Assembly: GCA_015056255.1 (NCBI GenBank) | Contig: SVGP01000013.1 | Span: 1 to 64,000 of the forward strand | Origin: Clostridiales bacterium | GTDB lineage: Bacteria; Bacillota; Clostridia; Christensenellales; Aristaeellaceae | DNA: 64,000 nt | Direction: 5' to 3' | Notes under the pieces: model-generated | Told to the model about the DNA's origin: nothing | Seen by the model: only the letters and a program-made list of their open reading frames with translations | Database searches by the model: none | Shown here: one piece after another, positions 16,564 through 26,699 of the stretch | How positions within the stretch are numbered: the first letter of the stretch is position 1 | Layout: each line of letters begins with the position of its first letter | Program-made: the position numbers and the translations under genes

Positions 16564-18408
16564 GTGAACCTGTCAAACAGGATTGACGAAATGATGGCGA
16601 AGGTGATGAAGCCTTCCCGCTATCTTGGAAGCGAATTTGGATCCATTATGAAAAATCCGGAGGATATCTCCGTTCGATATGCATTTCTGTTCCCGGACGT
16701 TTACGAAGTAGCCATGTCCCATCTGGGCATGAAAATTTTATACCACACCTTGAATAAGCTGGGCGACGTATGGTGCGAGCGCGTGTGTTCGCCGTGGCCG
16801 GATATGGAAAAGCTGATGGAAGAAAACGATGTTCCGCTTTTCTCTCTCGAATCCAGAACGCCCGTAAAAGAGTTCGATCTTCTAGGCATCACGCTCCAGT
16901 ACGAAATGAGCTTTACCAATATCTTAAAGGCGCTCGAGCTTTCGGGTATTGCGCTTTATCAGAAAGACAGGCAGGATGGCCCCTTCGTCATCTGCGGCGG
17001 CCCCTGCGCCTATAACCCCGAGCCGCTTTGCGATTTTGTGGACGTGTTTACACTCGGCGACGGCGAGGAAGCCATTCACCAGACGGTTGACGTATACAAA
17101 AGATGGAAAGCCTCCGGCGCACCCAGGGAAGAATATCTTAAAATGTGCGCGCGCGAAGTGGACGGCGCGTATGTTCCGTCCCTTTACGACGTTGTCTATA
17201 ATGAAAACGGCACGATCAAGTCGGTTACGCCCAAGGAAGGCTCCGGCGCAAAGGAGCTGGTTTTCAAAGCCCTCGTAAACGACTTAACCGCCGCCGATTA
17301 TCCGGAAAAACTCATCGTTCCCTACGGCGAAGTCGTTCACGACAGAATCATGCTCGAAATTTTCCGCGGCTGCACGCGCGGCTGCCGCTTCTGTCAGGCG
17401 GGTATGGTATACAGGCCCGTTCGCGAAAGAAGCATGGACAGGCTTCTTGAAATCGCCGATAAGCTTGTAAAGGCCACTGGCTTTGACGAAATTTCCCTAA
17501 TGAGCTTATCCAGCGGCGATTATTCCTGCCTTCCCGAGCTTGCGCATGAGATGATTACAAGATACATGAATAAGCGCGTAAAAATCTCGCTTCCTTCCCA
17601 GCGCATCGACACCTTCTTAAAGGACACCTTAAAGGAAACCCAGAAGGTCAGAAAAACAGCGCTCACACTGGCTCCTGAAGCCGGTACGCAGCGCTTAAGA
17701 GATGTTATCAATAAAGGCGTTACGGAAGAGGATCTCATCCGCGCGGTCACGGACGCGTTTGAAGAGGGATGGAGCGCGGTCAAGCTATATTTCATGATCG
17801 GCCTTCCGACCGAAACGGATGAAGACGTACTGGGCATTGCCGACCTTGCGGAGAAAGTACGAAAAGCCTATTTTTCCGTTCCCAAGGACAAGCGCGCCCC
17901 CGGCCTTCGAATTACAGTCAGTGCCTCTGTCTTCGTGCCCAAGGCACACACGCCCTTCCAGTGGTCGGGCCAGCTCGACAAGGAAACGGTCATCAGAAGA
18001 CAGAAAATGCTCAAAATGGAACTGAATAAGGTCAAGGGCGTGGATTTCAAATACCACGAGCCGGACGTTTCCTATATCGAAGCCGTGTTTGCCCGCGGCG
18101 ACAGACGGCTTTCCAGAGTCCTTGACGAAGCCGTCAAGCTCGGCTGCCATTTTGACGGCTGGACGGAATTTTTCGACAACGAAAAGTGGATGAAGGCGTT
18201 TGAAAACGCGGGCGTTGATCCCGATTTCTATGCCGCGAGAAATATTGATGTAAACGAATGCCTCGCATGGGGTCATATCGATTCCGGCGTAAGCCAGGCG
18301 TTTTTAAAGCGCGAATGGGAAAAAGCGCAAAGAGCCGAAACCACGCAGGATTGCCGCAAGGGCTGCGTAGGCTGCGGCGTAAAAAGATACGGAGGTGCCT
18401 GCGAATGA
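16564..18408 (+). CDS. B12-binding-type radical SAM protein, TIGR03960 family
   Basis: 614 aa. The radical SAM cluster motif CTRGCRFC (CxxxCxxC) sits near residue 270, preceded by a cobalamin-binding-like N-terminal region and followed by a TIM-barrel half (LAPEAGTQRLRDVINKG). A C-terminal Cys-rich stretch (CRKGCVGCGV) is typical of the family. The substrate is unknown to me. The GTG at 16564 is chosen because GGGAGGA lies six bases upstream. It overlaps the next gene by ATGA, the usual pairing with a TIGR03936 gene. Confidence 0.85.
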   Translation: MNLSNRIDEMMAKVMKPSRYLGSEFGSIMKNPEDISVRYAFLFPDVYEVAMSHLGMKILYHTLNKLGDVWCERVCSPWPDMEKLMEENDVPLFSLESRTPVKEFDLLGITLQYEMSFTNILKALELSGIALYQKDRQDGPFVICGGPCAYNPEPLCDFVDVFTLGDGEEAIHQTVDVYKRWKASGAPREEYLKMCAREVDGAYVPSLYDVVYNENGTIKSVTPKEGSGAKELVFKALVNDLTAADYPEKLIVPYGEVVHDRIMLEIFRGCTRGCRFCQAGMVYRPVRERSMDRLLEIADKLVKATGFDEISLMSLSSGDYSCLPELAHEMITRYMNKRVKISLPSQRIDTFLKDTLKETQKVRKTALTLAPEAGTQRLRDVINKGVTEEDLIRAVTDAFEEGWSAVKLYFMIGLPTETDEDVLGIADLAEKVRKAYFSVPKDKRAPGLRITVSASVFVPKAHTPFQWSGQLDKETVIRRQKMLKMELNKVKGVDFKYHEPDVSYIEAVFARGDRRLSRVLDEAVKLGCHFDGWTEFFDNEKWMKAFENAGVDPDFYAARNIDVNECLAWGHIDSGVSQAFLKREWEKAQRAETTQDCRKGCVGCGVKRYGGACE

Positions 18409-19070
18409 GAGCCATATTCCGCTTTGGAAAAATCGGGAGACTGAAATTCGTATCCCACCTCGATCTTCAAAGATACATGCAGCGCGCCTTCAACAGAACG
18501 GAGCTCCCCGTCGCGTTTTCCCAGGGCTTCAACCCGCATCCCGTGATGAGCTTCGCTTCCGCCCTTGCCATGGGTTGGGTCAGCGAATACGAAATTCTGG
18601 ATGTAAAGCTCGATAAACCCATCGCCAAGGAATTCGCGCTTAAGGAAATGCGAAACGCGCTTCCGCCGGAATTGCCCGTTTACGAAGTCAAGTTTGTCGA
18701 CGACAGGCACGCCTCCATGATGAGCCTTGTCAAAATGTCGGACTATGAGATCGAGATTTTTGAAAACATGGACAAGATCAAGGAAGCGGCGAGGGAATTT
18801 CTGCTTTCGGATACCGTGATGGCCATTCGAAAAACCAAATCCTCCGAACGCGAAATCAATATCCGCCCCTTGTGCGTGTATCTTTCCTCGCAGGACAACA
18901 TCCTAAAATGCCGCCTGATGCTGACGGAGGCCGACACGCTGAAGCCTGATCTTCTTTTAAAGACGCTTTCGGAAATGGCATCAATCGAAGTTCCCCGCGC
19001 CCAGATCAAGCGCACGCGCCTGATTGGCCTTGCCAAATCCGGTCGCGAAACGCCGCTGATGGAGCTTTAA
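18405..19070 (+). CDS. TIGR03936 (DUF2344) radical-SAM-associated protein
   Basis: 221 aa. The start MRAIFRFGKIGRLKFVSHLDL and the motif AFSQGFNPHPVMSFASAL are family hallmarks. In many Bacillota this domain is fused to or lies next to the TIGR03960 radical SAM protein. Here it overlaps that gene by 4 nt. rng follows one base after the stop. Its biochemical role is not established. The reading frame extends upstream to 18258 inside the previous gene, and that part is discarded. Confidence 0.87.
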   Translation: MRAIFRFGKIGRLKFVSHLDLQRYMQRAFNRTELPVAFSQGFNPHPVMSFASALAMGWVSEYEILDVKLDKPIAKEFALKEMRNALPPELPVYEVKFVDDRHASMMSLVKMSDYEIEIFENMDKIKEAAREFLLSDTVMAIRKTKSSEREINIRPLCVYLSSQDNILKCRLMLTEADTLKPDLLLKTLSEMASIEVPRAQIKRTRLIGLAKSGRETPLMEL

Positions 19071-19071
19071 A

Positions 19072-20286
19072 ATGCCGAGTAAAATCCTTATTTCGAAAAT
19101 TGAAGCCGATACGAAAATCGCGCTGATTGAAGAAAACCGGCTGTCTGAATTCTATTTCGACAAAAACGAAGGCGACGCGCTGACGGGGAATATCTATGTC
19201 GGGCGCGTGGAGACCATTCAGATCGGCATGCAGGCCGCGTTTGTAAATATTGGCCTTGACAAAAACGCTTTTCTGCACTTTTCGGATTTACCGAAGGACA
19301 GGCAAGCCCTTCCAAAGCCCGTAAAGGTGGGCGAGGAAATTCCTGTTCAGATCACAAAGCTTCCGGGTGGCGAAAAGGGCGTTCGTGTGTCCGCATGCCT
19401 TACGCTTCCGGGCCGCTATTCAGTGCTCATGCCCGGCACAAGCTGCATCAGCATCTCAAAGCGTATTGAGGACGAAAACGAACGAAAGCGTCTTTCAAAG
19501 CTTGTAAAACCTATAAAGCCCGATCAGATGGGCGTAATCGTGCGAACCAACGCCGAAAACGCCGAAAAAAGCGAAATCGAAAACGATATTCAGTCGCTCA
19601 TCGGCCTTTGGACAGGCATCGAAAAGCGTTTAAGCCACGTAAAAGCCCCCGCGTGCATTTTTAAGGACAACGACCCGATTTTAAGATGCATGCGCGATCT
19701 TCTGACGGATGATGTAGAAGAAATTATCGCGGAAAGCAACGATGCTTTTGAAGCCGCCCAGTCTTCTGCACGCCTGATCGCGCCCGACGCGATTTCAAAA
19801 ATTCATCTTCACACGTCCGATATTCCGCTTTTCAGCATTTATTCCATCAAAAAGCAGCTGGACGACGCGCTTTCAAGGCGCATATGGCTCAAAAGCGGCG
19901 GCTTCCTCATTTTTGACAAAACGGAAGCGCTGACCGTCATCGACGTAAATACCGGAAAATTCGTCGGAAAAACCTCGCTTTCAGACACGGTTTTCAAGCT
20001 CAATCTGGAAGCCGCTGAGGAAATCGCACATCAATTGCGCCTTCGGGACATCGGCGGCATTATCGTAATCGACTTTATCGACATGGATTCACGCGCTCAG
20101 AAGGACGAGCTTGTAAAGGCCCTTCGGGAATTTCTCAAAAAGGACAAGACCCACACAACCGTTCACGGACTGACCGCGCTGGGTCTTGTCGAAATGACCC
20201 GAAAGAAAAAGCGCGAGCCGCTTGAAGCCTCTTTTAAATCCATTTGCCCCGTTTGCAAGGGCGAAGGAATGATTCTCAATCGTTAA
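19072..20286 (+). CDS. rng: Ribonuclease E/G family protein
   Basis: 404 aa. An S1-like domain near residues 35-110 (GNIYVGRVETIQIGMQAAFV) is followed by the catalytic core with two metal-binding Asp sites (VIDVNTGKF, IVIDFIDMD). The C-terminal CPVCKGEG is a zinc-link motif. The family makes 5'-end-dependent cuts in RNA and matures rRNA. In Clostridia it usually follows the TIGR03960/TIGR03936 pair and precedes rplU, but here miaB comes next. Confidence 0.92.
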   Translation: MPSKILISKIEADTKIALIEENRLSEFYFDKNEGDALTGNIYVGRVETIQIGMQAAFVNIGLDKNAFLHFSDLPKDRQALPKPVKVGEEIPVQITKLPGGEKGVRVSACLTLPGRYSVLMPGTSCISISKRIEDENERKRLSKLVKPIKPDQMGVIVRTNAENAEKSEIENDIQSLIGLWTGIEKRLSHVKAPACIFKDNDPILRCMRDLLTDDVEEIIAESNDAFEAAQSSARLIAPDAISKIHLHTSDIPLFSIYSIKKQLDDALSRRIWLKSGGFLIFDKTEALTVIDVNTGKFVGKTSLSDTVFKLNLEAAEEIAHQLRLRDIGGIIVIDFIDMDSRAQKDELVKALREFLKKDKTHTTVHGLTALGLVEMTRKKKREPLEASFKSICPVCKGEGMILNR

Positions 20287-20319
20287 ATGCAAGAATTCAA
20301 AATCACCGGAGAATGAAGT

Positions 20320-21708
20320 ATGAACAATCAGAAAGTGCCGATGGATGAAATCAGCCGCCAGTTTGAATATGCCCAGAAGGTAAAAGAAATCCTGCCCGAA
20401 GGCAGAAAATACCACATTGTAACCCTCGGCTGTCAGATGAACGTCCGAGACAGCGAGTCGCTTTCGGGGCTATTTGAAATGATGGGCTTTTCAAAGGCCG
20501 ATACGCGCGAGGATGCGGATCTCATCCTTTACAACACCTGCTGCGTGCGCGAAAACGCCGAAAACAAGGCGCTTGGAAATGTGATCTGGCTTAAAGAGCT
20601 TAAAAAGATAAAGCCTCACCTGATCATCGCTGTAAGCGGCTGCATGATGCAGGAAAAGGGCATGGCGGAAACGCTCATCAGGCAGTATCCTTTTATTGAT
20701 TTTATCATGGGCACGCACAATTTCTATAAAGCGCCCGAATATGTCTACACGGTGCTGACGGAAGAAAGGCAGACCTTTGAGGTTCTTGATATCGACGGCA
20801 TGGTGGTCGAAGGTCTACCCGCCGTTCGCGGAAGCAATTTTTCCGCCTTTGTCAACATCATGTACGGCTGCAACAATTTCTGCTCCTACTGCATTGTGCC
20901 TTACGTTCGCGGCCGCGAGCGCTCAAGAGAAGAAGCAGATATCCTTGACGAGGTCAAGCGTCTTCAGGATGCAGGCGTCAAGGAAATTACGCTTCTTGGT
21001 CAGAACGTCAATTCCTATATGGGCGGCGGCGCAAATTTTGCAAACCTTCTTTATAAAATCGATCAGATGGGCATTGAACGCATCCGCTTTATGACAAGCC
21101 ACCCGAAAGATCTGTCGTACGAGCTGATTCACGCCTACGCCTCCCTTAAGCATCTCATGCCGCATCTGCATCTGCCCGTTCAGGCCGGTAACGACGAAAT
21201 ACTGACGCGCATGAACCGCATCTATTCAAGGGAACAATATTTGGACCTCGTATCCCGCCTGCGTAAAGCCCGCCCCGATATCGGCTTAACAAGCGACATT
21301 ATCGTGGGCTTCCCGGGCGAAACCAACGAGCAGTTTGAAGACACGTTGTCCCTTGTAAACCTCGTTCGGTATGATGCTGCGTACACCTTCATCTATTCGC
21401 CCAGAGCAGGCACAAAGGCTGCAAAAATGCCCGATCCCATAACAATGGAAGAAAAAACCGAGCGCATTCAGCGCCTGATCGACCTTCAGCAGTCGATCAC
21501 TTCCGAAATTCTCGCCCTTCAGGTGGGGAAGACCCTGCCCGTTCTCGTCGACAGCGTTTCTGCTCGCGACGAAAGCATGATCGGCGGAAAAACTCCGCGC
21601 GCACACATGGTCAATTTCCCGGGCAGCAGGGATTTAATCGGACAAACCGTGGACGTTTTGATCACCTCCGCTGGTAAAAACACCCTGCGCGGAGAAATCG
21701 TGAAATAA
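20320..21708 (+). CDS. miaB: tRNA-2-methylthio-N6-dimethylallyladenosine synthase MiaB
   Basis: 462 aa. The N-terminal UPF0004 domain has its three cluster cysteines (LGCQMNVRDSE, NTCCVRENA, SGCMMQEKG). The radical SAM motif is CNNFCSYC, and a TRAM domain lies at the end. MiaB adds the methylthio group to i6A37 of tRNAs after MiaA has acted. miaA is encoded in the same block at 26700. The SD is GGAGAATG, spaced suitably before the ATG. Confidence 0.96.
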   Translation: MNNQKVPMDEISRQFEYAQKVKEILPEGRKYHIVTLGCQMNVRDSESLSGLFEMMGFSKADTREDADLILYNTCCVRENAENKALGNVIWLKELKKIKPHLIIAVSGCMMQEKGMAETLIRQYPFIDFIMGTHNFYKAPEYVYTVLTEERQTFEVLDIDGMVVEGLPAVRGSNFSAFVNIMYGCNNFCSYCIVPYVRGRERSREEADILDEVKRLQDAGVKEITLLGQNVNSYMGGGANFANLLYKIDQMGIERIRFMTSHPKDLSYELIHAYASLKHLMPHLHLPVQAGNDEILTRMNRIYSREQYLDLVSRLRKARPDIGLTSDIIVGFPGETNEQFEDTLSLVNLVRYDAAYTFIYSPRAGTKAAKMPDPITMEEKTERIQRLIDLQQSITSEILALQVGKTLPVLVDSVSARDESMIGGKTPRAHMVNFPGSRDLIGQTVDVLITSAGKNTLRGEIVK

Positions 21709-21720
21709 GGAGAAAGCACA

Positions 21721-22128
21721 ATGAACGAAGTATTCTTAAAGACCCGAGAGCTTGGCGAAGCCATTTTAAAAAGCGAAGAATTCGCCCGCGTGAAGGAAGC
21801 TGAAGAAAAGGCCATGAAAAACACCGAGGCCGCCGAAACCATGGGCAAATACCTTGAAGCCAAGGGCGAAATGGACCGAATGATGGCCATGGGCGAGAAG
21901 GACTGGGCGAGAGTAAAGATTCTTTCCGATGAAATGAGTTCCTATCAGGAGCGCATGAATCTGATTGACGATATCCGCGATTTGAACAATGCACGCGAGG
22001 GCTTTGCAAACCTCATCAATCAGGTCAATTCCGTTCTCCGCTTTATCGTAACCGGCGAAATGGAACAGAATGAAGGCGGCTGCTCCGGCTCCTGTGAAAC
22101 CTGCGGCGGCTGCGGAAATATCAACTAA
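21721..22128 (+). CDS. ylbF: YlbF/YmcA family protein with C-terminal Cys cluster
   Basis: 135 aa. The alpha-helical Com_YlbF domain (about residues 5-110) is clear. The tail CSGSCETCGGCG adds four cysteines. In Bacillus the YlbF-YmcA-YaaT complex carries Fe-S clusters and helps RNase Y mature operon mRNAs. Whether this protein is the YlbF or the YmcA counterpart cannot be decided here. It lies between miaB and mutS, with ymcA-mutS linkage also known in Bacillus. The SD is AAGGAG. Confidence 0.85.
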   Translation: MNEVFLKTRELGEAILKSEEFARVKEAEEKAMKNTEAAETMGKYLEAKGEMDRMMAMGEKDWARVKILSDEMSSYQERMNLIDDIRDLNNAREGFANLINQVNSVLRFIVTGEMEQNEGGCSGSCETCGGCGNIN

Positions 22129-22153
22129 GGAAACACGCGAAGGAGATATACAA

Positions 22154-24739
22154 ATGGCGCTTTCGGCGATGATGCAGCAGTACCTCACCATCAAAGAAGA
22201 GAATAAAGACTGCATACTGTTTTTCCGTCTCGGAGATTTCTACGAGATGTTCTTTGACGACGCCATCGAGGTATCAAAAGAGCTGGAATTGACCCTGACC
22301 GGGCGCGACTGCGGCTTAAGCGAGCGCGCGCCCATGTGCGGCGTTCCGTATCATGCGGCGGACACCTATGTCGCCCGCCTCATCGAAAAGGGGTATAAAG
22401 TCGCCATCTGCGAGCAGATGACCGATCCCGCGCTTTCAAAGGGCCTTGTGGAGCGCGCCGTTACCCGCATCGTCACCCCCGGCACGGTCATTGAAAACAC
22501 CATGCTGGAGGACAAAAAGCCCAATTATATCCTCTCCGTTCTCGTTTATAAGGACAAGGCGGGCATTGCCTTTTCAGACGTTTCCACCGGCGAATTCTAT
22601 CTTTACGAATTTGCGCACGCCCGCCTTCGCCTCTTTGAAGAAATATCCAGAATCGCGCCCAGCGAAATCATCACCTTCTGTAAAGAAGAGCTCGGCTCTT
22701 ATCTGAACGCTTTTCATTTTGCCGTATCAGAAGTTAATGAAGAGTCGTTTGAATACGCCTCTGCCCGCGAAAAACTGGCGGCGCATTTCGGAAAAGAAGT
22801 CATAAAAAACGACAAATCCGGAAAGCTCGCCATCCAGGCTGCCGGCGCTTTAATTGAATATCTTTCAAGCACCCAGAAAAACGCGCTTAAGCACATTTTG
22901 TATTTAACGCCATACGATTCCACTCGCTATATGGCCCTTGACCGATCCGCAAGCGCAAACCTTGAGCTTACGCAGACCGTGCGCGGGCAGTCAAGAAAAG
23001 GCTCGCTTTTGTCGGTTCTTGATAAAACCGTAACCGCCATGGGCGCAAGAACGCTCAGAAGTTGGATCGAGCGGCCCTTGATTATAAAAAACGAAATTGA
23101 ATTACGCTTGGGCGCGGTCGATACGCTTGTTAATGACCCCATGCTGCTTGATGAAATGCGCGAGCGTCTCACACCCGTATACGACGTCGAGCGCCTTTTA
23201 AGCAAAATCGCCTACGAATCCGTCAATCCCCACGACTGCATCGCGCTCACAAAATCCCTGAAGGCCGTTCCCGGCATCAAGGAGATTTTAAAGGGGAAAG
23301 GCTGCCTTCTTGAATCCATTTCAGATTCGCTCGATCCTTTAGAGGAAATCGCGGACGAAATGGACCGCGCGATCGACCTTGACGCGCCCCTTACCATTAA
23401 GGAAGGCGGCATATTCAAAAAGGGGTATCTTGAAGAGCTTGATAAGCTCAGAAGCGCGTCCGAGGACGGAAAAACGTGGCTGAGTAACCTGGAAGCCACC
23501 GAGCGCGAAGCCACCGGCATTAAAAACCTTAAAATCGGCTATAATCGCGTATTCGGCTATTATATCGAGGTCACGAAGTCGTTTTATAACCTTGTTCCGT
23601 ACCGCTATATCCGAAAGCAGACCCTTGCCAACTGCGAAAGATTCATAACGGACGAGCTTAAAAACCTCGAAACCACCATCTTAGGCGCGGACGAAAACGC
23701 TATCCGCATGGAATACGACATGTTTATAACGCTCAGAGAAACATTAAAGAGCGTTATTCACCGCTTAAGCCAGACCGCAAATGCGCTTAAAACGCTGGAT
23801 GCGCTTTGTTCCTTAGCCAAGTGCGCATCCTTAAACAACTATGTTCGCCCCGAAATCAACGAAAATGGCGATTATATCATCAAAGACGGAAGACACCCCG
23901 TGGTCGAGGAATCCATCGGTCACGAAAAATTCGTGCCGAACGACACGTCCCTTACAGAAGACGGGCGCGTCATGATCATCACCGGCCCCAACATGGCCGG
24001 TAAATCCACCTACATGCGTCAGGTGGCCTTAATCGTTTTAATGGCGCATATCGGTTCGTTCGTCCCGGCCCAAAGCGCAAGCGTCTCTTTAACCGACCGC
24101 ATCTTTACCCGCATCGGCGCATCCGACGACCTTTACGGCGGCCAGTCCACCTTCATGGTCGAAATGAACGAAATGGCCGTGATCTTAAAATACGCAACAA
24201 ATAAAAGCCTTGTGATTCTGGACGAAGTCGGCAGAGGAACCGGCACATTCGACGGCCTTTCGATCGCATGGGCGGCAGTTGAGCACATTGCGGGCGAAAA
24301 ATGCGGCGCAAGAACGCTGTTTGCCACGCATTATCACGAGTTATCCGTGCTCGAAGGCCAGCTCAGCGGCGTTGTCAACTACAGAGTCACCGCAAAGGAG
24401 CAGGGCGAGGACGTCATTTTCCTAAGAAAAGTCGTTCCCGGCGGCGAAGACAGAAGCTACGGCGTAGCGGTTGCCAAGCTTGCAGGCCTCCCCGCAAGCG
24501 TTATATCCCGCGCGAGACAGATCATGGCGCGTCTCGAAGTAGACGATGAGGAAAAGGGCTCCATCGGAAAAACCATTCTTGATAAACGCAAAAACGCAGG
24601 CAACCGCCAGGTTGCCTTGACCGACTATAAACCCATGGAACTTGTGGAGGAAATCCGGAGCCTTGACGTAATGAGCATGTCGCCGATTGACGCGCTCAAT
24701 ACGCTTTTCAAGCTCACGGAGGAAGCACGGAGGATCTGA
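22154..24739 (+). CDS. mutS: DNA mismatch repair protein MutS
   Basis: 861 aa. The mismatch-reading GDFYEMF near residue 31 and the ATPase Walker A GPNMAGKST near residue 617 are present, as are LDEVGRGT and a dimerising C-terminus. MutS detects mispairs and recruits MutL. The ATG at 22154 follows AAGGAGATATACAA. The frame extends upstream into ylbF, and that extension is rejected. The stop overlaps the mutL start (TGATG). Confidence 0.97.
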   Translation: MALSAMMQQYLTIKEENKDCILFFRLGDFYEMFFDDAIEVSKELELTLTGRDCGLSERAPMCGVPYHAADTYVARLIEKGYKVAICEQMTDPALSKGLVERAVTRIVTPGTVIENTMLEDKKPNYILSVLVYKDKAGIAFSDVSTGEFYLYEFAHARLRLFEEISRIAPSEIITFCKEELGSYLNAFHFAVSEVNEESFEYASAREKLAAHFGKEVIKNDKSGKLAIQAAGALIEYLSSTQKNALKHILYLTPYDSTRYMALDRSASANLELTQTVRGQSRKGSLLSVLDKTVTAMGARTLRSWIERPLIIKNEIELRLGAVDTLVNDPMLLDEMRERLTPVYDVERLLSKIAYESVNPHDCIALTKSLKAVPGIKEILKGKGCLLESISDSLDPLEEIADEMDRAIDLDAPLTIKEGGIFKKGYLEELDKLRSASEDGKTWLSNLEATEREATGIKNLKIGYNRVFGYYIEVTKSFYNLVPYRYIRKQTLANCERFITDELKNLETTILGADENAIRMEYDMFITLRETLKSVIHRLSQTANALKTLDALCSLAKCASLNNYVRPEINENGDYIIKDGRHPVVEESIGHEKFVPNDTSLTEDGRVMIITGPNMAGKSTYMRQVALIVLMAHIGSFVPAQSASVSLTDRIFTRIGASDDLYGGQSTFMVEMNEMAVILKYATNKSLVILDEVGRGTGTFDGLSIAWAAVEHIAGEKCGARTLFATHYHELSVLEGQLSGVVNYRVTAKEQGEDVIFLRKVVPGGEDRSYGVAVAKLAGLPASVISRARQIMARLEVDDEEKGSIGKTILDKRKNAGNRQVALTDYKPMELVEEIRSLDVMSMSPIDALNTLFKLTEEARRI

Positions 24740-26691
24740 TGGCGATAAAATTACTCGACGCAAACACGATCAGCAAAATCTCCGCCGGAGAAGTGGTCGA
24801 GCGTCCAAGCTCCGTCGTCAAGGAGCTTATGGAAAACTCCATCGACGCCAAAGCCCGCGCCATCACCGTCGAAATCAAAGACGGCGGCATTACTTATTTA
24901 AGAGTCACCGACAACGGCTGCGGCATCCCGTTTCGCGAGGCACGACTGGCCTTTGAAAACCACGCGACCAGTAAGCTCAAAGACGCCGACGGCCTTTGGG
25001 ATATAAGAACGCTTGGCTTCAGAGGCGAGGCGCTTCCGTCCATCGCCGCGGTTTCCCGCGTCGCCATGACCACCCGCGAAAAAAACACCGATTTCGGCGC
25101 AAAGGTTGAAATCGAGGGCGGTCAGTTTAAAGGCGTGTCCGAAACCGGCTGCCCTGAGGGAACGACCATCGTTATGAAGGATCTGTTCTTCAACCTCCCC
25201 GTGCGCCAGAAGTTTTTGAAAAAACCCGCCTACGAACAGGGGCTCGTCACCGACGTCGTTTCAAAAATCGCGCTTGGAAATCCTTCCGTTGCCGTAAGAT
25301 ACATTTCAAACGGAAAAACCGTATTTTCTTCCCTCGGAAACGGAGACGTTCGCGCAGCAGCCTTGGCCGTATATGGCCGCGAATACGCACAGGCGCTTCG
25401 CGAGGTGGACGCATTTGAAGGCGCATTTGCCTTAAAGGGCTTAATCGGCATCGGCGATCAGGCAAAGCCCACACGCTCTCAGCAGAGCTTTTTCATAAAC
25501 GGACGGCTGATCCGCTGTCCCATACTGTCCCTCGCTCTTGAAGACGCGTGCAAGGGAAGAGTGACTATCGGCATGCACCCGATGTGCATTCTCTCTGTTA
25601 CCGTCCCTCCCGAAGCCGTTGACATCAACGTTCATCCAAGCAAGCTCGAAGTGCGCTTCCGCGATGAGGCGGCGTTCCGTTTAACCGCGCAGTCGCTTTT
25701 GTCCAAAGCATTTATTTCTGAAACCATGATCGGCGCGTTCACCGTGCCCAAGGAAGATAAAAAAGCCGAAACCATCGTAAAAAGCGTAATCACGCCAAAG
25801 ATTGATAGGAAAGGGTCTTTCACAAAAGAAGAGTCCAAGCCCGATCAGAAAGAAGAACCCGTTACGCCCGCGCCTGCCGTATCCCGCCCGGTTTTCGCGC
25901 CGAAAAATACGGAAACCGAATTAAGCAGCATCTTTAAAGCTCCCGAGACAATGGTAACAGAGGTGCGCGAAACGCCCTTTGTCCGCCCCATGGCAAGGCC
26001 CGTCCCGCCGCCTGCGCCCGTAAATCAGCCCAAACCCAAGATCGATCGCGTGATTGCGCCCATCGATTTTAAAAAGACCGAGCAGACGCATATTGAACGC
26101 GTCCATGTTACAAAGCAGGAGGAAGCCTTCCGCTTAATCGGCGTGCTTTTCAAAACCTATATTCTGCTTGAATCAGACGGCGCGCTCATCATGATCGACC
26201 AGCACGCGGCGCACGAAAGGCTGAATTTTGAAAATCTCAAAAAGCGCCTGGACGAAGGAACCGGCGCGCAGCAGCTTCTGGTTCCATACGTGGTTCACTT
26301 GTCCCGCAGGGAAGCGCAGCTGGTGATGGACGCAAAGGCCATTCTGGAAGAAACCGGCTATCAGGTGGAGCCCTTCGGCGACACCGACATTCAGGTTCGA
26401 GCCGTTCCCTTTATACTGGGTCAGGCCGACATGCGCATCATGTTTACAGAGATCATCGAATCTCTGGACGCAGTAAAAAACGCCGAAAAGGAAAAGCGCA
26501 TGCACACCATTATCCAGGCCTCCTGTAAGCACGCGGTCAAGGCGGGGGATATGCTCAATGACCTTGAGATCAAGTCTCTCCTTGACGCCATGCGCATTTC
26601 CGGCGCGCCGCCCACGTGCCCGCACGGCAGGCCCGTTCTTCGGATTCTTACCAAAACCGAAATTGAAAAAATGTTTAAGCGCATTCAGTAG
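24739..26691 (+). CDS. mutL: DNA mismatch repair protein MutL (endonuclease type)
   Basis: 650 aa. The GHKL ATPase N-terminus has ENSIDA, DNGCGI and GFRGEALPSI. A proline-rich linker follows (about 350-450). The C-terminal domain has the nicking-endonuclease motif DQHAAHERLNFE (DQHAxxExxxxE) plus CPHGRP and SCKHAVK, as in bacteria without MutH. Its ATG shares bases with the mutS stop. Confidence 0.97.
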   Translation: MAIKLLDANTISKISAGEVVERPSSVVKELMENSIDAKARAITVEIKDGGITYLRVTDNGCGIPFREARLAFENHATSKLKDADGLWDIRTLGFRGEALPSIAAVSRVAMTTREKNTDFGAKVEIEGGQFKGVSETGCPEGTTIVMKDLFFNLPVRQKFLKKPAYEQGLVTDVVSKIALGNPSVAVRYISNGKTVFSSLGNGDVRAAALAVYGREYAQALREVDAFEGAFALKGLIGIGDQAKPTRSQQSFFINGRLIRCPILSLALEDACKGRVTIGMHPMCILSVTVPPEAVDINVHPSKLEVRFRDEAAFRLTAQSLLSKAFISETMIGAFTVPKEDKKAETIVKSVITPKIDRKGSFTKEESKPDQKEEPVTPAPAVSRPVFAPKNTETELSSIFKAPETMVTEVRETPFVRPMARPVPPPAPVNQPKPKIDRVIAPIDFKKTEQTHIERVHVTKQEEAFRLIGVLFKTYILLESDGALIMIDQHAAHERLNFENLKKRLDEGTGAQQLLVPYVVHLSRREAQLVMDAKAILEETGYQVEPFGDTDIQVRAVPFILGQADMRIMFTEIIESLDAVKNAEKEKRMHTIIQASCKHAVKAGDMLNDLEIKSLLDAMRISGAPPTCPHGRPVLRILTKTEIEKMFKRIQ

Positions 26692-26699
26692 GAATATGT

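Noticed and set aside
22070-22153. Upstream in-frame extension of mutS
   Set aside because: It overlaps the Cys-rich end of ylbF. ATG 22154 has a perfect SD and begins the normal MutS sequence.
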